A DNA stretch of 38,818 nucleotides, taken from Sphingomonas sp. PsM26 (GTDB lineage: Bacteria > Pseudomonadota > Alphaproteobacteria > Sphingomonadales > Sphingomonadaceae). Below, piece by piece: positions 1 through 7,750 of the stretch; the first letter of the stretch is position 1, and each line of letters begins with the position of its first letter. The stretch spans positions 1 to 38,818 of the forward strand of contig JARUXA010000027.1 in the NCBI GenBank assembly GCA_030433805.1, in the 5' to 3' direction. The translations under genes were made by a program, and so were the position numbers. The notes beneath the pieces are model-generated. The model was given only the letters and a program-made list of their open reading frames with translations, was not told the origin of the DNA and searched no databases.

Positions 1-753
1 TCGTGGCGCTCCCGTGACGTACTTGTCCCATACGGCTTCCTTCCATTCCAACGAAAGGATCGCACCATCAAACCGTGGGATCAAACACCTAAGCAATTGC
101 TGGAACGGCGATTGTATTGCGCTTCCGGAGAGAGGCGTCGCTAATACCTTGGATAACGCGTTACAATCATCTAATGCTCGATGTGCTTCGTAGAACCAGC
201 CTGAGTGAGAAACCAAGTAGGTCAGCTTAGCGCCGTCAAAGCCAAGACCTGACCAATCCACTTCGGTTGCTGAGCATGCCCACGGCTTATGCCTGAAAGA
301 ATCCGAGAGCTGCTCGCAGAAGGGTCGGTCGAAGCTTGCATTGTGTGCAACAACTAAGTCTGCGACTTCGATGAAGCTGTCTAGCGCGTCCTTGTCGAGA
401 ACTTTTCCCTTTAACATACTTCCGTTGATTCCGGTGATGCGAACGGTGTCGGCGCTCAATGGAACACTGGGCTCTCTCAGCTGCGAAAAAGACGAGATGG
501 CTTCCTGTAACGTGCCATCAGTGCTGTAGGTGAAGGCTATGCCTGCGAACTCGATAACCTCATCCTGAGAGTGGTCCAGACCCGTCGTTTTTGTATCCAC
601 TAGGGCAACGACCCTCTCGCCAGGTCCGGGGCGCCGAGGTCGCGGCTGCAATGGGGGAAGCTTTCGAAGCACGCGGTAGCGTCCGCTGCTTTCAAGCCGT
701 TCCACACAGCCTTCTAGAGGCCCCTCTTCTCTCTCGTTAGAAGCGTCTGGCAT
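1..753 (-). CDS. DnaQ-like 3'-5' exonuclease (partial, C-terminus off the window)
   Basis: This is a DEDDh-type 3'-5' exonuclease resembling the DNA polymerase III epsilon / DnaQ family, likely acting in DNA proofreading, repair or nucleic-acid turnover. Reading inward from ATG at 753, 251 codons are open to the window edge. The Exo I region reads ALVDTKTTGLD (about residues 49-59), Exo II is VVAHNASFDRPF and Exo III is the HRALDDC motif. An unusual point is the Exo I motif: the family has D-x-E-T and here the glutamate is lysine (AAA where GAA is expected). Loss of that metal ligand should cripple catalysis unless it is a sequence error. The N-terminal 45 residues are a non-conserved extension. 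The gene lies convergent with nothing visible and diverges from the HamA-like gene. Family assignment is firm; activity is doubtful. Confidence 0.85.
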   Translation of the reverse strand, partial: MPDASNEREEGPLEGCVERLESSGRYRVLRKLPPLQPRPRRPGPGERVVALVDTKTTGLDHSQDEVIEFAGIAFTYSTDGTLQEAISSFSQLREPSVPLSADTVRITGINGSMLKGKVLDKDALDSFIEVADLVVAHNASFDRPFCEQLSDSFRHKPWACSATEVDWSGLGFDGAKLTYLVSHSGWFYEAHRALDDCNALSKVLATPLSGSAIQSPFQQLLRCLIPRFDGAILSLEWKEAVWDKYVTGAPR

Positions 754-1022
754 GAGGGAAACCTAACAGCCTCATCACGACCGCGAAAGGTTGCCCTCAG
801 GCACCATAAGGCATTCACCGGGTGCGTGTGCTGCTCCCGGGCGCGCCTAAACGAGTATCTGGTCTCGGGGCGTTCAGCTGTACGGCTTGGCGAGCCTGCG
901 TGTTGCCCGATATCACGAACGGCTCTGCTTTGACCCTAAGAATGCACGCAATCGCCTCTGCCGCTAGCGAGTGCACCTGATGGACGAACCCTTAGCTCGT
1001 CGCTAAGCTTCAACGCCTTGGC

Positions 1023-1996
1023 GTGATCAGTTGGTTGTGTGGACGGGGGGTCGGTCTGTCGAATATAACTAACGCCGATCTTGCGGCCGCGCTGACGGGA
1101 GATCCTGAAGCGCTCGACATTCATCTCTCGCTGATCGAGCGAGACGTTTTGATCGACGGTCATGCGGTCAAGGTTCACTGCCATTGCTTGGCGGTAGACG
1201 CGAACGGCCGCGTTCAGCCGCACCGACTTGCCGAGTTCATGCGGAACGCGGTCGCGGACTATGCGATTCCGAGGTCCCAACTCGCGAAAGCCAAGGAGCG
1301 CGATCAGAAATACAAGAGCACTGAGGCGGTCACCGCCCTGGTGGAACAGGCGAAGCGGTCTTTCACGGATCTCGCCAAAACGGGGGAGGGCGGCGAAATG
1401 CTTCTCTTCCTACTGGCAGAGCGCTTTCTCAAACTCCCACAGATCCTATGCAAAATGGATCTGAAAACCGACACGCGCATGCATTATCACGGTGCCGACG
1501 GTGTCTATGCGGGCGTCACGCCTGATGGCGTCCTAAAGCTTTATTGGGGCGAGTCAAAGATCTACAAGAACGTGGCATCCGCCATCCAGGATTGCCTGTC
1601 CTCGCTTGCACCGTTCCTCGTCGAGCCGATCATGAAGACGCCGAACGCGAACGCGATCTCATCCTACTCAGCGACAAGGCCGATCTCAGCGATCCCGCGC
1701 TTACTGAAGCGCTGAAGCGCTATTTCGACAAGACTTCGATCCAGTCCCGGCGCGTCCAATACTGTGGCGTCGCTCTGATCGGCTTCGACGCTGAGTTCTA
1801 TCCCGGCGGCGGCATGAAGGCAATCGGCGACCAGCTCGCCGAAGCCGCCCGGCTGGCACTGGAGACGTGGCGCAAGAAAATTGGCGAACGCCTCCAGACC
1901 GAAAAGCTCGACCAGTTCGAAATCGAGTTCTTCTGTCTTCCGCTGCCCTCAGCGGATGAATTTCGCGAAGCCTTTCTAAAAGCGATGGGGATATGA
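1023..1996 (+). pseudogene. HamA-like (DUF1837) Hachiman nuclease, frameshifted and without HamB
   Basis: The two reading frames 1023-1715 and 1544-1996 together make one DUF1837/HamA protein of about 324 residues. In Hachiman phage defence, HamA is a PD-(D/E)xK-type DNase held in check by the helicase HamB. The nuclease core is visible: a G-x-D motif in HGADGVYAG and an E-x-K motif in YWGESKIY, 20 or so residues apart. The reading switches frame near 1627, where VEP should continue into DHEDAERERDLILLSDKADL; one base appears missing from what is probably a CCC run. No helicase follows: downstream genes are on the other strand and unrelated. The start is unclear; GTG 1023 opens the frame but homologous-looking sequence begins near the ITNADLAAAL stretch. 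It is either a solo HamA or a remnant. A sequencing error would restore the frame. Confidence 0.75.
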
Positions 1997-2273
1997 CACC
2001 AATGGTCTGTTGCCATATGGTGGATTGTGCTCCGTGGGGTGTGGGCGCATCGCAAAGACGGAATGTTTGGTGTCATAGAAGTCCGGCGGCGAAGGTGATG
2101 GTCCCGTATCGTACTGCGCCAAACCAGATGCCGGCTACGACCAAGGCGATCGTGGCAAGCTCGCCGTTTGTCGCCTCATCCCCCCGTGATGTTGTCAAGA
2201 ACCCCACGACGTCGTTGAAATAGCGCTGGCCGTTTACTGCCGCAAATACGGCTCCTACACAGCACAGGACGGC

Positions 2274-2678
2274 CTAGAGGGTCGCATCGGGCTGGTCAGC
2301 TGCGGCTCCAAACCTCACGCCTTGCGTCCGAACCACCAGCGTAATCAGGAAGTGCGCAGCTACGGCGATCAGGATCGAGGCGAAGTAGCCGGCGAGCCAA
2401 GAGGCGAGACGTGTGATGCGGGACAAAGATGCGGCGGTTGCGGCGATCGCGAGCATGGCGGAAGCGCAGACGAGATAGTTGCTAGCGGTCGGCGCTATGC
2501 CTGTGGCTACGCTCGGCGGCGGGGCGAAGCTAGGCCCGCCGGTACGAACCGCGACCCATAGCGATGCCGCTGACACCAAGAAGCTGCCACCGCCGAACAG
2601 TACCTGGAGCGGACTGCCAGCAAGCTCCGCCTTAGCCCGGTTACGCATGCCAGCGGCCCTATCCGACCGGAAGTCCAA
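2274..2678 (-). CDS. Small integral membrane protein, fourth gene of the DUF1778-GNAT operon; in-frame TAG continuation
   Basis: A hydrophobic protein of 134 residues with about three predicted membrane segments (roughly residues 25-45, 65-85 and 90-115). I do not recognise the family. Its start overlaps the end of the DUF2513 gene by 20 bases, so it is probably translated with it. The reading frame ends at a TAG at 2274-2276, but the same frame then stays open for another 66 codons to a TGA at 2073-2075 and encodes further hydrophobic stretches (AVLCCVGAVFAAV and TIALVVAGIWFGA). The natural protein may therefore have been 201 residues with the TAG a CAG-to-TAG nonsense change. Function is unknown. 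The context suggests it belongs with the toxin-antitoxin-like operon. Confidence 0.6.
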   Translation of the reverse strand: MDFRSDRAAGMRNRAKAELAGSPLQVLFGGGSFLVSAASLWVAVRTGGPSFAPPPSVATGIAPTASNYLVCASAMLAIAATAASLSRITRLASWLAGYFASILIAVAAHFLITLVVRTQGVRFGAAADQPDATL

Positions 2679-3015
2679 GCTGGACGGCCTTCGCCTTAGC
2701 GTACCCCACGGCCAGCTCGCCCAGCAGCTTCATGCTCCACGAGCCCACCTTCCCAGCTCCCTCCTTGGTCTGGCGCCAAATCTCGGGATCGCGCACGCTG
2801 TCCAGGAACTCGTGCCCTGCCCAGGACAAGCGGTAGACGCTTCGCTGTGAACTTTCGAGAAAGCCGGCGGAGTGCAGCATTAGGATGTACTCGACGGTTT
2901 CCTGCCCGTCCTCCGTGCCGCCGAGTGTCGGTGTGTCCATAGTCATCAAGAAGGGCCCGCTGTTCGCCTCTAGCGCAAGCAGGACACCGCGTACCTTATC
3001 CATGTCCCGCTTCAT
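2659..3015 (-). CDS. DUF2513 domain protein
   Basis: A 118-residue soluble protein beginning MKRDMDKVRGVLLALEAN, the typical opening of DUF2513 proteins, whose fold resembles a winged helix (the YILMLHSAGFLESSQRSVYRLSWAGHEFLDSVRD section). DUF2513 proteins are of unknown biochemical role and are common in phage, plasmid and defence islands. The ATG overlaps the stop of the GNAT gene by four bases (ATGA), and its 3' end overlaps the membrane protein gene, so it sits in the middle of a tightly coupled four-gene unit. It may act as a DNA-binding or regulatory partner of the acetyltransferase toxin; that is inference from position only. Confidence 0.8.
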   Translation of the reverse strand: MKRDMDKVRGVLLALEANSGPFLMTMDTPTLGGTEDGQETVEYILMLHSAGFLESSQRSVYRLSWAGHEFLDSVRDPEIWRQTKEGAGKVGSWSMKLLGELAVGYAKAKAVQLGLPVG

Positions 3016-3569
3016 GTTTTCTCCTGCGCAGTGAGCGTCCGAACGGTCGCCATGGGTAGGAATAGGCGCAAGCCGTTCGACGATAGCGGTTCAAAGCCAT
3101 AGCTGGTGTAGAGGGCTAAGCGCCTAGCCACCTTCTCTGGATCGCCGCAGTCGAGCACGTCAAGCATGACGACGGCGATGCCCAGCGCCTCAGCCGCACC
3201 AGCCAAGCGTGCCAGGCAATCCACCAGCAGATCGCCGCCATAGCCCCGCCTTTGGAAGCGGCTGTCGACGCCAATCATCGAAATATAAGCCGCTGGGATG
3301 CTGCCATGGGCGGGACGAGTGCGAGAGAACCGCTCGGGAAGCTCAGTGTAGTCGATGGCGTGTGCGTTGGTCGCGTAGAAGCCGATCAGCTCACCCTCGG
3401 CGCCGACCATCACGAAGGTGCGGACGTTGCCGGCCTTGGTGAGCTTGTTGGCCGTGCGACGGAAGAAGTTGTCGACCTGCTCAATGCCACAGGAGAAAGC
3501 CGCCCGATCGTGCTTGGCAGGATCGAGCGGCTCGATGGTGAAGGGCTTTGCGTCGTCGGGGGCCGTCAC
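3012..3569 (-). CDS. GNAT-family acetyltransferase, probable toxin of a DUF1778-GNAT toxin-antitoxin pair
   Basis: A 185-residue GCN5-related N-acetyltransferase. The acetyl-CoA pyrophosphate loop is visible as RFQRRGYGGDLL (about residues 103-114), with the usual beta-strand MIGVDSRF before it, and the C-terminal LYTSYGFEPL strand-turn seen in TacT/AtaT-type toxins. In that family the enzyme acetylates the amino group of charged tRNAs and blocks translation until the antitoxin neutralises it. The gene directly follows, with a four-base ATGA overlap, a small DUF1778 antitoxin, which is the standard order. The pair assignment is strong; whether this toxin modifies tRNA has not been shown by sequence. 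Confidence 0.88.
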   Translation of the reverse strand: MTAPDDAKPFTIEPLDPAKHDRAAFSCGIEQVDNFFRRTANKLTKAGNVRTFVMVGAEGELIGFYATNAHAIDYTELPERFSRTRPAHGSIPAAYISMIGVDSRFQRRGYGGDLLVDCLARLAGAAEALGIAVVMLDVLDCGDPEKVARRLALYTSYGFEPLSSNGLRLFLPMATVRTLTAQEKT

Positions 3570-3874
3570 CGACTGGTGATCGTCTCGCGATGGCGTGCGA
3601 AGGCAGTCCGCAGTCGATCGGAGGGGGCCGGTGGCGCATCTAGCGCGGCGAAGAAGCTCGCATGATCGACCGGCTGCAAGCTGGTGCGCTCATGCGCTGC
3701 GATCGTCTCCATTGCCGACCGGTAGGCCGCGTTCATGGTGAAGACGGAATCGTCGACGCCGGAGAGTGCTGCGGCCTGCTGGATGACCTGCTTGATGCGC
3801 GGCTTGGTGCGGAAATTCATGCGCTCGCTGCTGCGCTCCTCAATGGCGCCGACCTGATCCTGAAAACCGAGCAT
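3566..3874 (-). CDS. DUF1778 ribbon-helix-helix antitoxin
   Basis: This is the antitoxin partner of the GNAT toxin. The RHH-like N-terminal portion ERMNFRTKPRIKQVIQQAAALSGVDDSVFTMNAAYRSA matches the DUF1778 pattern, and the C-terminal tail (about residues 70-102) would wrap the toxin. I place the start at ATG 3874 because a GAGGTG ribosome site stands seven to eight bases upstream; an upstream ATG at 3925 lies in the operator region and is unlikely. The expected autoregulation fits the palindrome at 3904-3924. First gene of the four-gene operon; its stop overlaps the toxin start. Confidence 0.82.
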   Translation of the reverse strand: MLGFQDQVGAIEERSSERMNFRTKPRIKQVIQQAAALSGVDDSVFTMNAAYRSAMETIAAHERTSLQPVDHASFFAALDAPPAPSDRLRTAFARHRETITSR

Positions 3875-3903
3875 GGCACACACCTCATCAACCTCTATAA
3901 GCA

Positions 3904-3924
3904 TGTACGCCTTAGCGGCGTACA
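3904..3924 (-). promoter_or_regulatory. Palindromic operator of the DUF1778-GNAT operon
   Basis: A perfect inverted repeat, TGTACGCC then five bases then GGCGTACA, lies 30 bases upstream of the DUF1778 start codon. RHH antitoxins of toxin-antitoxin operons bind such palindromes over their own promoter. A weak -10-like TTATAG sits just downstream on the minus strand. The palindrome is directly seen; its role is inferred. Confidence 0.6.
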
Positions 3925-3998
3925 ATTCAACAGAAGGTTGAAACTCATTCCACCCAGCTCGCCTGATCGCTTACGCATACCGGTATCAAAACCGGACG

Positions 3999-4066
3999 GT
4001 TCTGACGCTGCAGACCCGACCACGGTTTTCCAAGGGTTTGCGCGCGTCAGAATCCCGTGTCAGAAC
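3999..4066 (+). repeat. res-like inverted repeats upstream of the first resolvase
   Basis: GTTCTGAC at 3999-4006 is inverted against GTCAGAAT at 4046-4053 and GTCAGAAC at 4059-4066, immediately before the resolvase start. Serine resolvases bind repeated short motifs of this kind ahead of their own gene. Candidate recombination and autoregulation site. Confidence 0.4.
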
Positions 4067-4072
4067 GAGGGC

Positions 4073-4662
4073 ATGCAAATCGGCTATGCGCGGGTGTCCC
4101 GCGGTGATCACCAAGATCTCGCTGCTCAGCTCGCGGCACTCGTCGCAGCCGGCTGTGAACCGGTGTTTGGGGGGAAGCGTCCGGTGGCCAAGCCGACCGT
4201 CCTGAGCTGGCGCGCGCCATCGCGGCGTTAAATTCCGGCGATGTGTTGGTCGTATGGAAGCTTGATCGGCTGTCCCGCTCCCTACGCGATCTTCTCTTCA
4301 CGCTTGAAGCGATCACCGCGGCCGGCGCTGGCTTTCGCTCCTTGACCGAGGCGGTCGATACCACAACGGCTGCAGGAAGGTTGATGACGCAGACCTTGGG
4401 CGCGTTCGCCGAATTCGAGCGCGCCATGATCCGCGAGCGCACCATGAATGGGCTGGCCCACGCCCGCAGTGCCGGTCGGCTGCTCGGTCGGAGGCCGAGC
4501 CTGTCCAGCCAGCAGCGTGCGGAGATCATCGCCAAGGCGGAGTCCGGGCAAGGATCACCGTCCCAGCTAGCAAGCCTGTTCCGGGTCTCGCGCTCTACCG
4601 TGCAGCGTGTCCTTCGCGAGCATCGCGCCCACAACAGCAGCAGTATAAACAAGGACAGATGA
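4073..4662 (+). pseudogene. Serine recombinase (resolvase/invertase), frameshifted
   Basis: A Tn3/Hin-type small serine recombinase of about 196 residues. It starts MQIGYARVS with catalytic Ser9, and after a frame change continues with VVWKLDRLSRS (catalytic arginines), the GAFAEFERAMIRERT helix and a C-terminal helix-turn-helix (SQLASLFRVSRSTVQRVLREH). The frame breaks at a run of six G at 4169-4174: the first frame runs into a stop at 4231 while the conserved EASGGQADRPELARAI continues one base off, so one G seems to be missing. It is inactive as written, unless the G run is miscounted. The gene lies just upstream of the DUF1003 gene. Confidence 0.8.
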
Positions 4663-4741
4663 GATCGACCAGGGCGATCAAGTAGAATCGACGGTTCAGC
4701 AGCTTGCCGAACTCCACGATGCCCACCGCCGAGATGCGACG

Positions 4742-5173
4742 TTGGCGCAGCGGCTTGCCAACCGCGTGACGGACGCTCTTGGTCGGCCCGGTGCCCTGAT
4801 GATCGTGTTGGTCTTGGTGATTTTTTGGATGATTGGAAACTACGCCGCGCAGCGTGCCGGCGTCACGGCGCTGGAAGAGGCGCCATTTCCCGAACTCGGC
4901 CTGATCCTGACCGTGGTTGCCCTGCTGGTCGCTCTTCTGATTCTGACGACCCAGCGGCACGAGCAGGCGCTGGCGGAGAAGCGGTCGCAATTGACCCTGC
5001 AAATCGCGATCCTGAGTGAGCGCAAGATAGCCAAGCTCATCGGGATGCTCGACGATCTTCGTATCGCCCTGCCGTCCGTTCCGTCCCACCGGGACCTCGA
5101 AGCCGAAGAGATGGCGATTTCGGCTGATCCGATTGCGACCATGGAGCTGATTGAGGCGCAGGCGCAGGAATAG
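4742..5173 (+). CDS. DUF1003 membrane protein, 5' end disturbed
   Basis: DUF1003 proteins are small inner-membrane proteins of unknown function. Two membrane segments are clear (MIVLVLVIFWMIGNYA and LILTVVALLVALLILT), followed by the family's conserved TTQRHEQALAEKRSQLTLQIAILSERK helix. The listed TTG start at 4742 truncates the normal N-terminus: the upstream codons from 4649 are in frame and encode family-like sequence (VESTVQQLAELHDAHRRD) but contain no start codon. An ATG at 4659, overlapping the resolvase stop as ATGA and preceded by AAGGA, is one base out of frame, so a missing base near 4667 could be hiding the real start. A second, broken DUF1003 gene lies at 17.9-18.4 kb. Confidence 0.75.
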   Translation: MAQRLANRVTDALGRPGALMIVLVLVIFWMIGNYAAQRAGVTALEEAPFPELGLILTVVALLVALLILTTQRHEQALAEKRSQLTLQIAILSERKIAKLIGMLDDLRIALPSVPSHRDLEAEEMAISADPIATMELIEAQAQE

Positions 5174-5346
5174 ACTGTTTGCTGCATCGGCGCGGGGTTG
5201 TTGCGACGACCGCTTACGCACCAGCTGGTCAAGCCGCCTATAGCAAGGCTGGTGCCAACGGCGCCCGTCCGCAGGTAAGCGAAATATCGGTGAGCGGGTG
5301 GTGCTGGGCCGTCTCGGGCGGTCTCACCGCTGTTGATTTGTTGTCA

Positions 5347-5423
5347 TGTTAGACCTATCTAACAATCAATCGCGCTCGCCAGGCCTCTGCCCCTCGGGGT
5401 ACGCACACTTGGCGGGCCTTTTT
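5347..5423 (+). ncRNA. Structured RNA candidate upstream of abi (abiF-motif-like)
   Basis: Upstream of the Abi gene is a compact set of helices: a small hairpin TGTTAGA/TCTAACA (5347-5353 with 5358-5364), then an eight-pair stem GCTCGCCA (5374-5381) with TGGCGGGC (5410-5417) containing an inner CCCC/GGGG hairpin, and a T5 tract at 5419-5423 that makes the 3' part look like a Rho-independent terminator. A conserved RNA motif named abiF is known beside abi genes of this HEPN class, so this may be its counterpart. The structure is seen by eye; the identity is inference. Confidence 0.5.
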
Positions 5424-5448
5424 GTTTTCGGGGGCCATGCGCTAAGCC

Positions 5449-6360
5449 ATGGTGATGTCCCGACCCTTCGCCAAGCCGTCCCTTACCTTCACCCAGCAGA
5501 TCGCGCACCTGCAAGCGTCAGGGATGACAGTGGCCGACACGGCCCGCGCCGAGGCCTGGCTTCAGCACGTCAGCTATTACCGACTCAGTGGCTATTGGCA
5601 CGTCTGGAAGGATAATGCTGGGAAGGGTTTCCTGCCGGGCGCGGACTTCGATGCGGTCTGCGCGCTCTACACGTTCGATCGAGATTTGCGCAGCATTGTC
5701 GGCGGAGCGGTCGAGCGGGTCGAGGTCGCGCTTCGCGGCAGCTGGGCCTACCAGCTTGCTCATCGCGGCGGGCCGCACGCCTATCTCGACGCGGCCCTTT
5801 ATCAGGAGCGACGCGAGTTTCAGGCGATGCTTGGCAAGCTGGCGACCGACACCGGGCGTTCGGCGGAGACATACATCCGGCATTATCGTGACAATTACGA
5901 CGATCCCGCTTTGCCGGCTGTATGGATGGTGGCGGAAATGATGAGCTTTGGCCAGCTGTCGCGCTGGTATTCGTTGCTACGCGACCCGGCCTTGCGGCAA
6001 GCGATCGCTGCGCCATTTGGTTTACGTGAGGAGCTGCTGGTTTCGATCGTCAAGCATCTTGTCGACGTTCGCAACATCTGCGCCCATCATGGTCGCCTGT
6101 GGAACCGGGGCTTTCGCAGTCCATCACGGCTGCCGCAGCGGCCAGTCGAGCTGGGTGCTACGCTAGACGCGAGCCGGGCCGGCAATGCCGCGGGTCAAGT
6201 ATACAACGCGCTTGTGCTGCTGATTTATCTTGTGCGGCAGCTCGCGCCCACGTCCACTTGGAGGGACGAGTTGATCACCCTGCTCACAACGCGTCCGGCT
6301 GGCGATCTCGGATCGATGGGCTTTCCGGCGGACTGGCAAACCCGGCCACTATGGACTTAA
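5449..6360 (+). CDS. Abi family (Abi_2, AbiD/AbiF-like) HEPN protein
   Basis: A 303-residue Abi_2-family protein. The opening SLTFTQQIAHLQASGM and SYYRLSGYWHVW are hallmark segments, and the R-x4-H HEPN ribonuclease motif appears as RNICAHH (about residues 208-214). An earlier conserved arginine region VERVEVALRGSWAYQLAH may hold the other half of the active site. Such proteins abort phage infection, probably by RNA cleavage. The start could be ATG 5449 or ATG 5455; neither has a good ribosome site. The gene follows a structured RNA candidate and is followed by convergent HNH and resolvase genes. No partner protein is adjacent. Confidence 0.85.
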   Translation: MVMSRPFAKPSLTFTQQIAHLQASGMTVADTARAEAWLQHVSYYRLSGYWHVWKDNAGKGFLPGADFDAVCALYTFDRDLRSIVGGAVERVEVALRGSWAYQLAHRGGPHAYLDAALYQERREFQAMLGKLATDTGRSAETYIRHYRDNYDDPALPAVWMVAEMMSFGQLSRWYSLLRDPALRQAIAAPFGLREELLVSIVKHLVDVRNICAHHGRLWNRGFRSPSRLPQRPVELGATLDASRAGNAAGQVYNALVLLIYLVRQLAPTSTWRDELITLLTTRPAGDLGSMGFPADWQTRPLWT

Positions 6361-6384
6361 CAAGATGGCGTAACGGGCCGTTGC

Positions 6385-6873
6385 TCATCGCCGTGACGGG
6401 CTGTCTTCGAGCATGCTGAGCGGGGTGGGAGTGATCCAGTCGGCACCCAGCATCGGGTGGGGGCCGTAAAATAGGTCGCCGAGCGCACGCCGGTAGTGCG
6501 CGTTCATCCAACGTCGACGACGATGCTCTGGCCCATCGTGAAGGATGTGGCAGCGCTGGCACAGTGCAGCCAGCTGGTGAAGCGCGCTGTCGCTCGGATC
6601 ATGGTTGAGGTGTGCGCAGGCTAGTACCACCGGCGTCCAGGCACCGTACTCAAGAATATTCTCGATCGGCCGTCGTACACGGCGACCCTGTCCGTTGCGC
6701 CAGCAATGTCGTTTTCGGTCCCACCATCGTCCGTCCCGGAGATGGAATATCCTCTGCCCATGGGGGCGCCCGCAATGTTCGCAACAGCCTCCTGCCCGCA
6801 CGAAGCGCACATGATGCGAGAGCTGCGGCCAGTCGATCGGGTACAGAAACACGTGCTCGGGTCGGATCGGCAT
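6385..6873 (-). CDS. HNH endonuclease-like zinc protein
   Basis: A 162-residue protein with paired zinc ligands CEHC (31-34) and CQRCH (105-109) and the intervening ACAHLNHDPSD segment (H88, N90, H91, D92), a pattern of HNH-type nucleases. A GGGGAGA ribosome site precedes ATG 6873. It ends convergent to abi and lies just downstream of the intact resolvase on the same strand. I cannot say whether it is a nuclease in practice; the central His of the HNH motif is not certain. Possibly accessory to defence or to the mobile element. Confidence 0.65.
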   Translation of the reverse strand: MPIRPEHVFLYPIDWPQLSHHVRFVRAGGCCEHCGRPHGQRIFHLRDGRWWDRKRHCWRNGQGRRVRRPIENILEYGAWTPVVLACAHLNHDPSDSALHQLAALCQRCHILHDGPEHRRRRWMNAHYRRALGDLFYGPHPMLGADWITPTPLSMLEDSPSRR

Positions 6874-6916
6874 CAGGTCTCCCCTTCCGAAGCACCAGCT
6901 TGCGGAGCGCCCGGTA

Positions 6917-7480
6917 TCACGGAGTCAGCGCCGCGGCGGTCAGCGCCCGGTAGAGCGTTGCGTGGTGGCACTTGAGCAACTTGGCGGCTTCGCGAACGGA
7001 AGTGCCCTCGCTCACCAACCGTTCGCCGAGAGCGATCTGATTGGGGGTGAGCTTGGGCGGGCGCCCGAACCGAACCCCCCTCGCCTTTGCCGCCACTCGC
7101 CCGCTGCTGGTGCGCTGGTGGATCAACTCACGCTCAAACTCGGCAATGCCAGCGAACACGGTCAGTACCATGCGCCCCGCTGGCGAGGTCGTATCAGCCC
7201 AAGGCTCAGCTAGGGAGCGCAGGCCGGCGCCGATCTCCTTCAGCTTCTCGGCAATGTCGAGCAAATCGCGCGTGGAGCGCGCCAACCGGTCGAGCCGCGT
7301 TACCACTACCGTGTCTTCGTCGCGCAGCTGCTCGATCATCTTGGCTAGCTCGGGTCGGTCACGCTTCGCGCCCGAAATCTTCTCCTCGAACGTCCGCTTG
7401 CATCCGGCCTGCTTCAACGCAGCGCGTTGCAACCGGAGATCTTGGTCGTCGGTGGACACACGGGCGTAGCCAATCAGCAT
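6917..7480 (-). CDS. Serine recombinase (resolvase family)
   Basis: An intact 187-residue small serine recombinase. It begins MLIGYARVSTDDQ with nucleophile Ser9, then TRLDRLARSTRDL (catalytic arginines), FAGIAEFERELIHQRT (E-helix) and a C-terminal helix-turn-helix (SVREAAKLLKCHHATLYRAL). ATG 7480 is chosen over the upstream in-frame start at 7540 because homology begins there. The start codon itself lies in an inverted repeat (7479-7532), which suggests autoregulation through its res site. It would resolve cointegrates or invert DNA at sites such as that at 7566-7593. Confidence 0.88.
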   Translation of the reverse strand: MLIGYARVSTDDQDLRLQRAALKQAGCKRTFEEKISGAKRDRPELAKMIEQLRDEDTVVVTRLDRLARSTRDLLDIAEKLKEIGAGLRSLAEPWADTTSPAGRMVLTVFAGIAEFERELIHQRTSSGRVAAKARGVRFGRPPKLTPNQIALGERLVSEGTSVREAAKLLKCHHATLYRALTAAALTP

Positions 7481-7593
7481 GTCGCATAACTGTATCGAAA
7501 AGTAGGTATTATGCAACCAACTTTTGCGACATAAATGCACGAGAGAGAACGAGCGTTTGGCGTCATGTCGCGAAACTTAGCATATTCGCGACA
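7479..7593. repeat. res-like recombination region of the second resolvase
   Basis: ATGTCGCA at 7479-7486 is inverted against TGCGACAT at 7525-7532. A second site at 7566-7593 has perfect nine-base arms, TGTCGCGAA and TTCGCGACA, around ten bases. Two such subsites beside a resolvase gene fit a res locus. A close relative of the second site occurs at 20001-20028. Confidence 0.55.
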
Positions 7594-7750
7594 GCGGGGT
7601 ACTGGCGGTCAAGGAAGGTGCTCAATTTTGAGGGGATCACGACTTTTGAAAAGCTGTTTCCCTCTGCGTACGCAATTCTGCCCGGTATCGCTCAAGATTT
7701 CACGGCAGGAACCGCCGGGGTCCGTCGGGTCGCTCACCTAGTCGCATCAT

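Noticed and set aside
936..1280. Open reading frame on the minus strand over the HamA-like gene
   Set aside because: Antisense shadow of the DUF1837 gene; Arg/Asp-rich translation with no family likeness.
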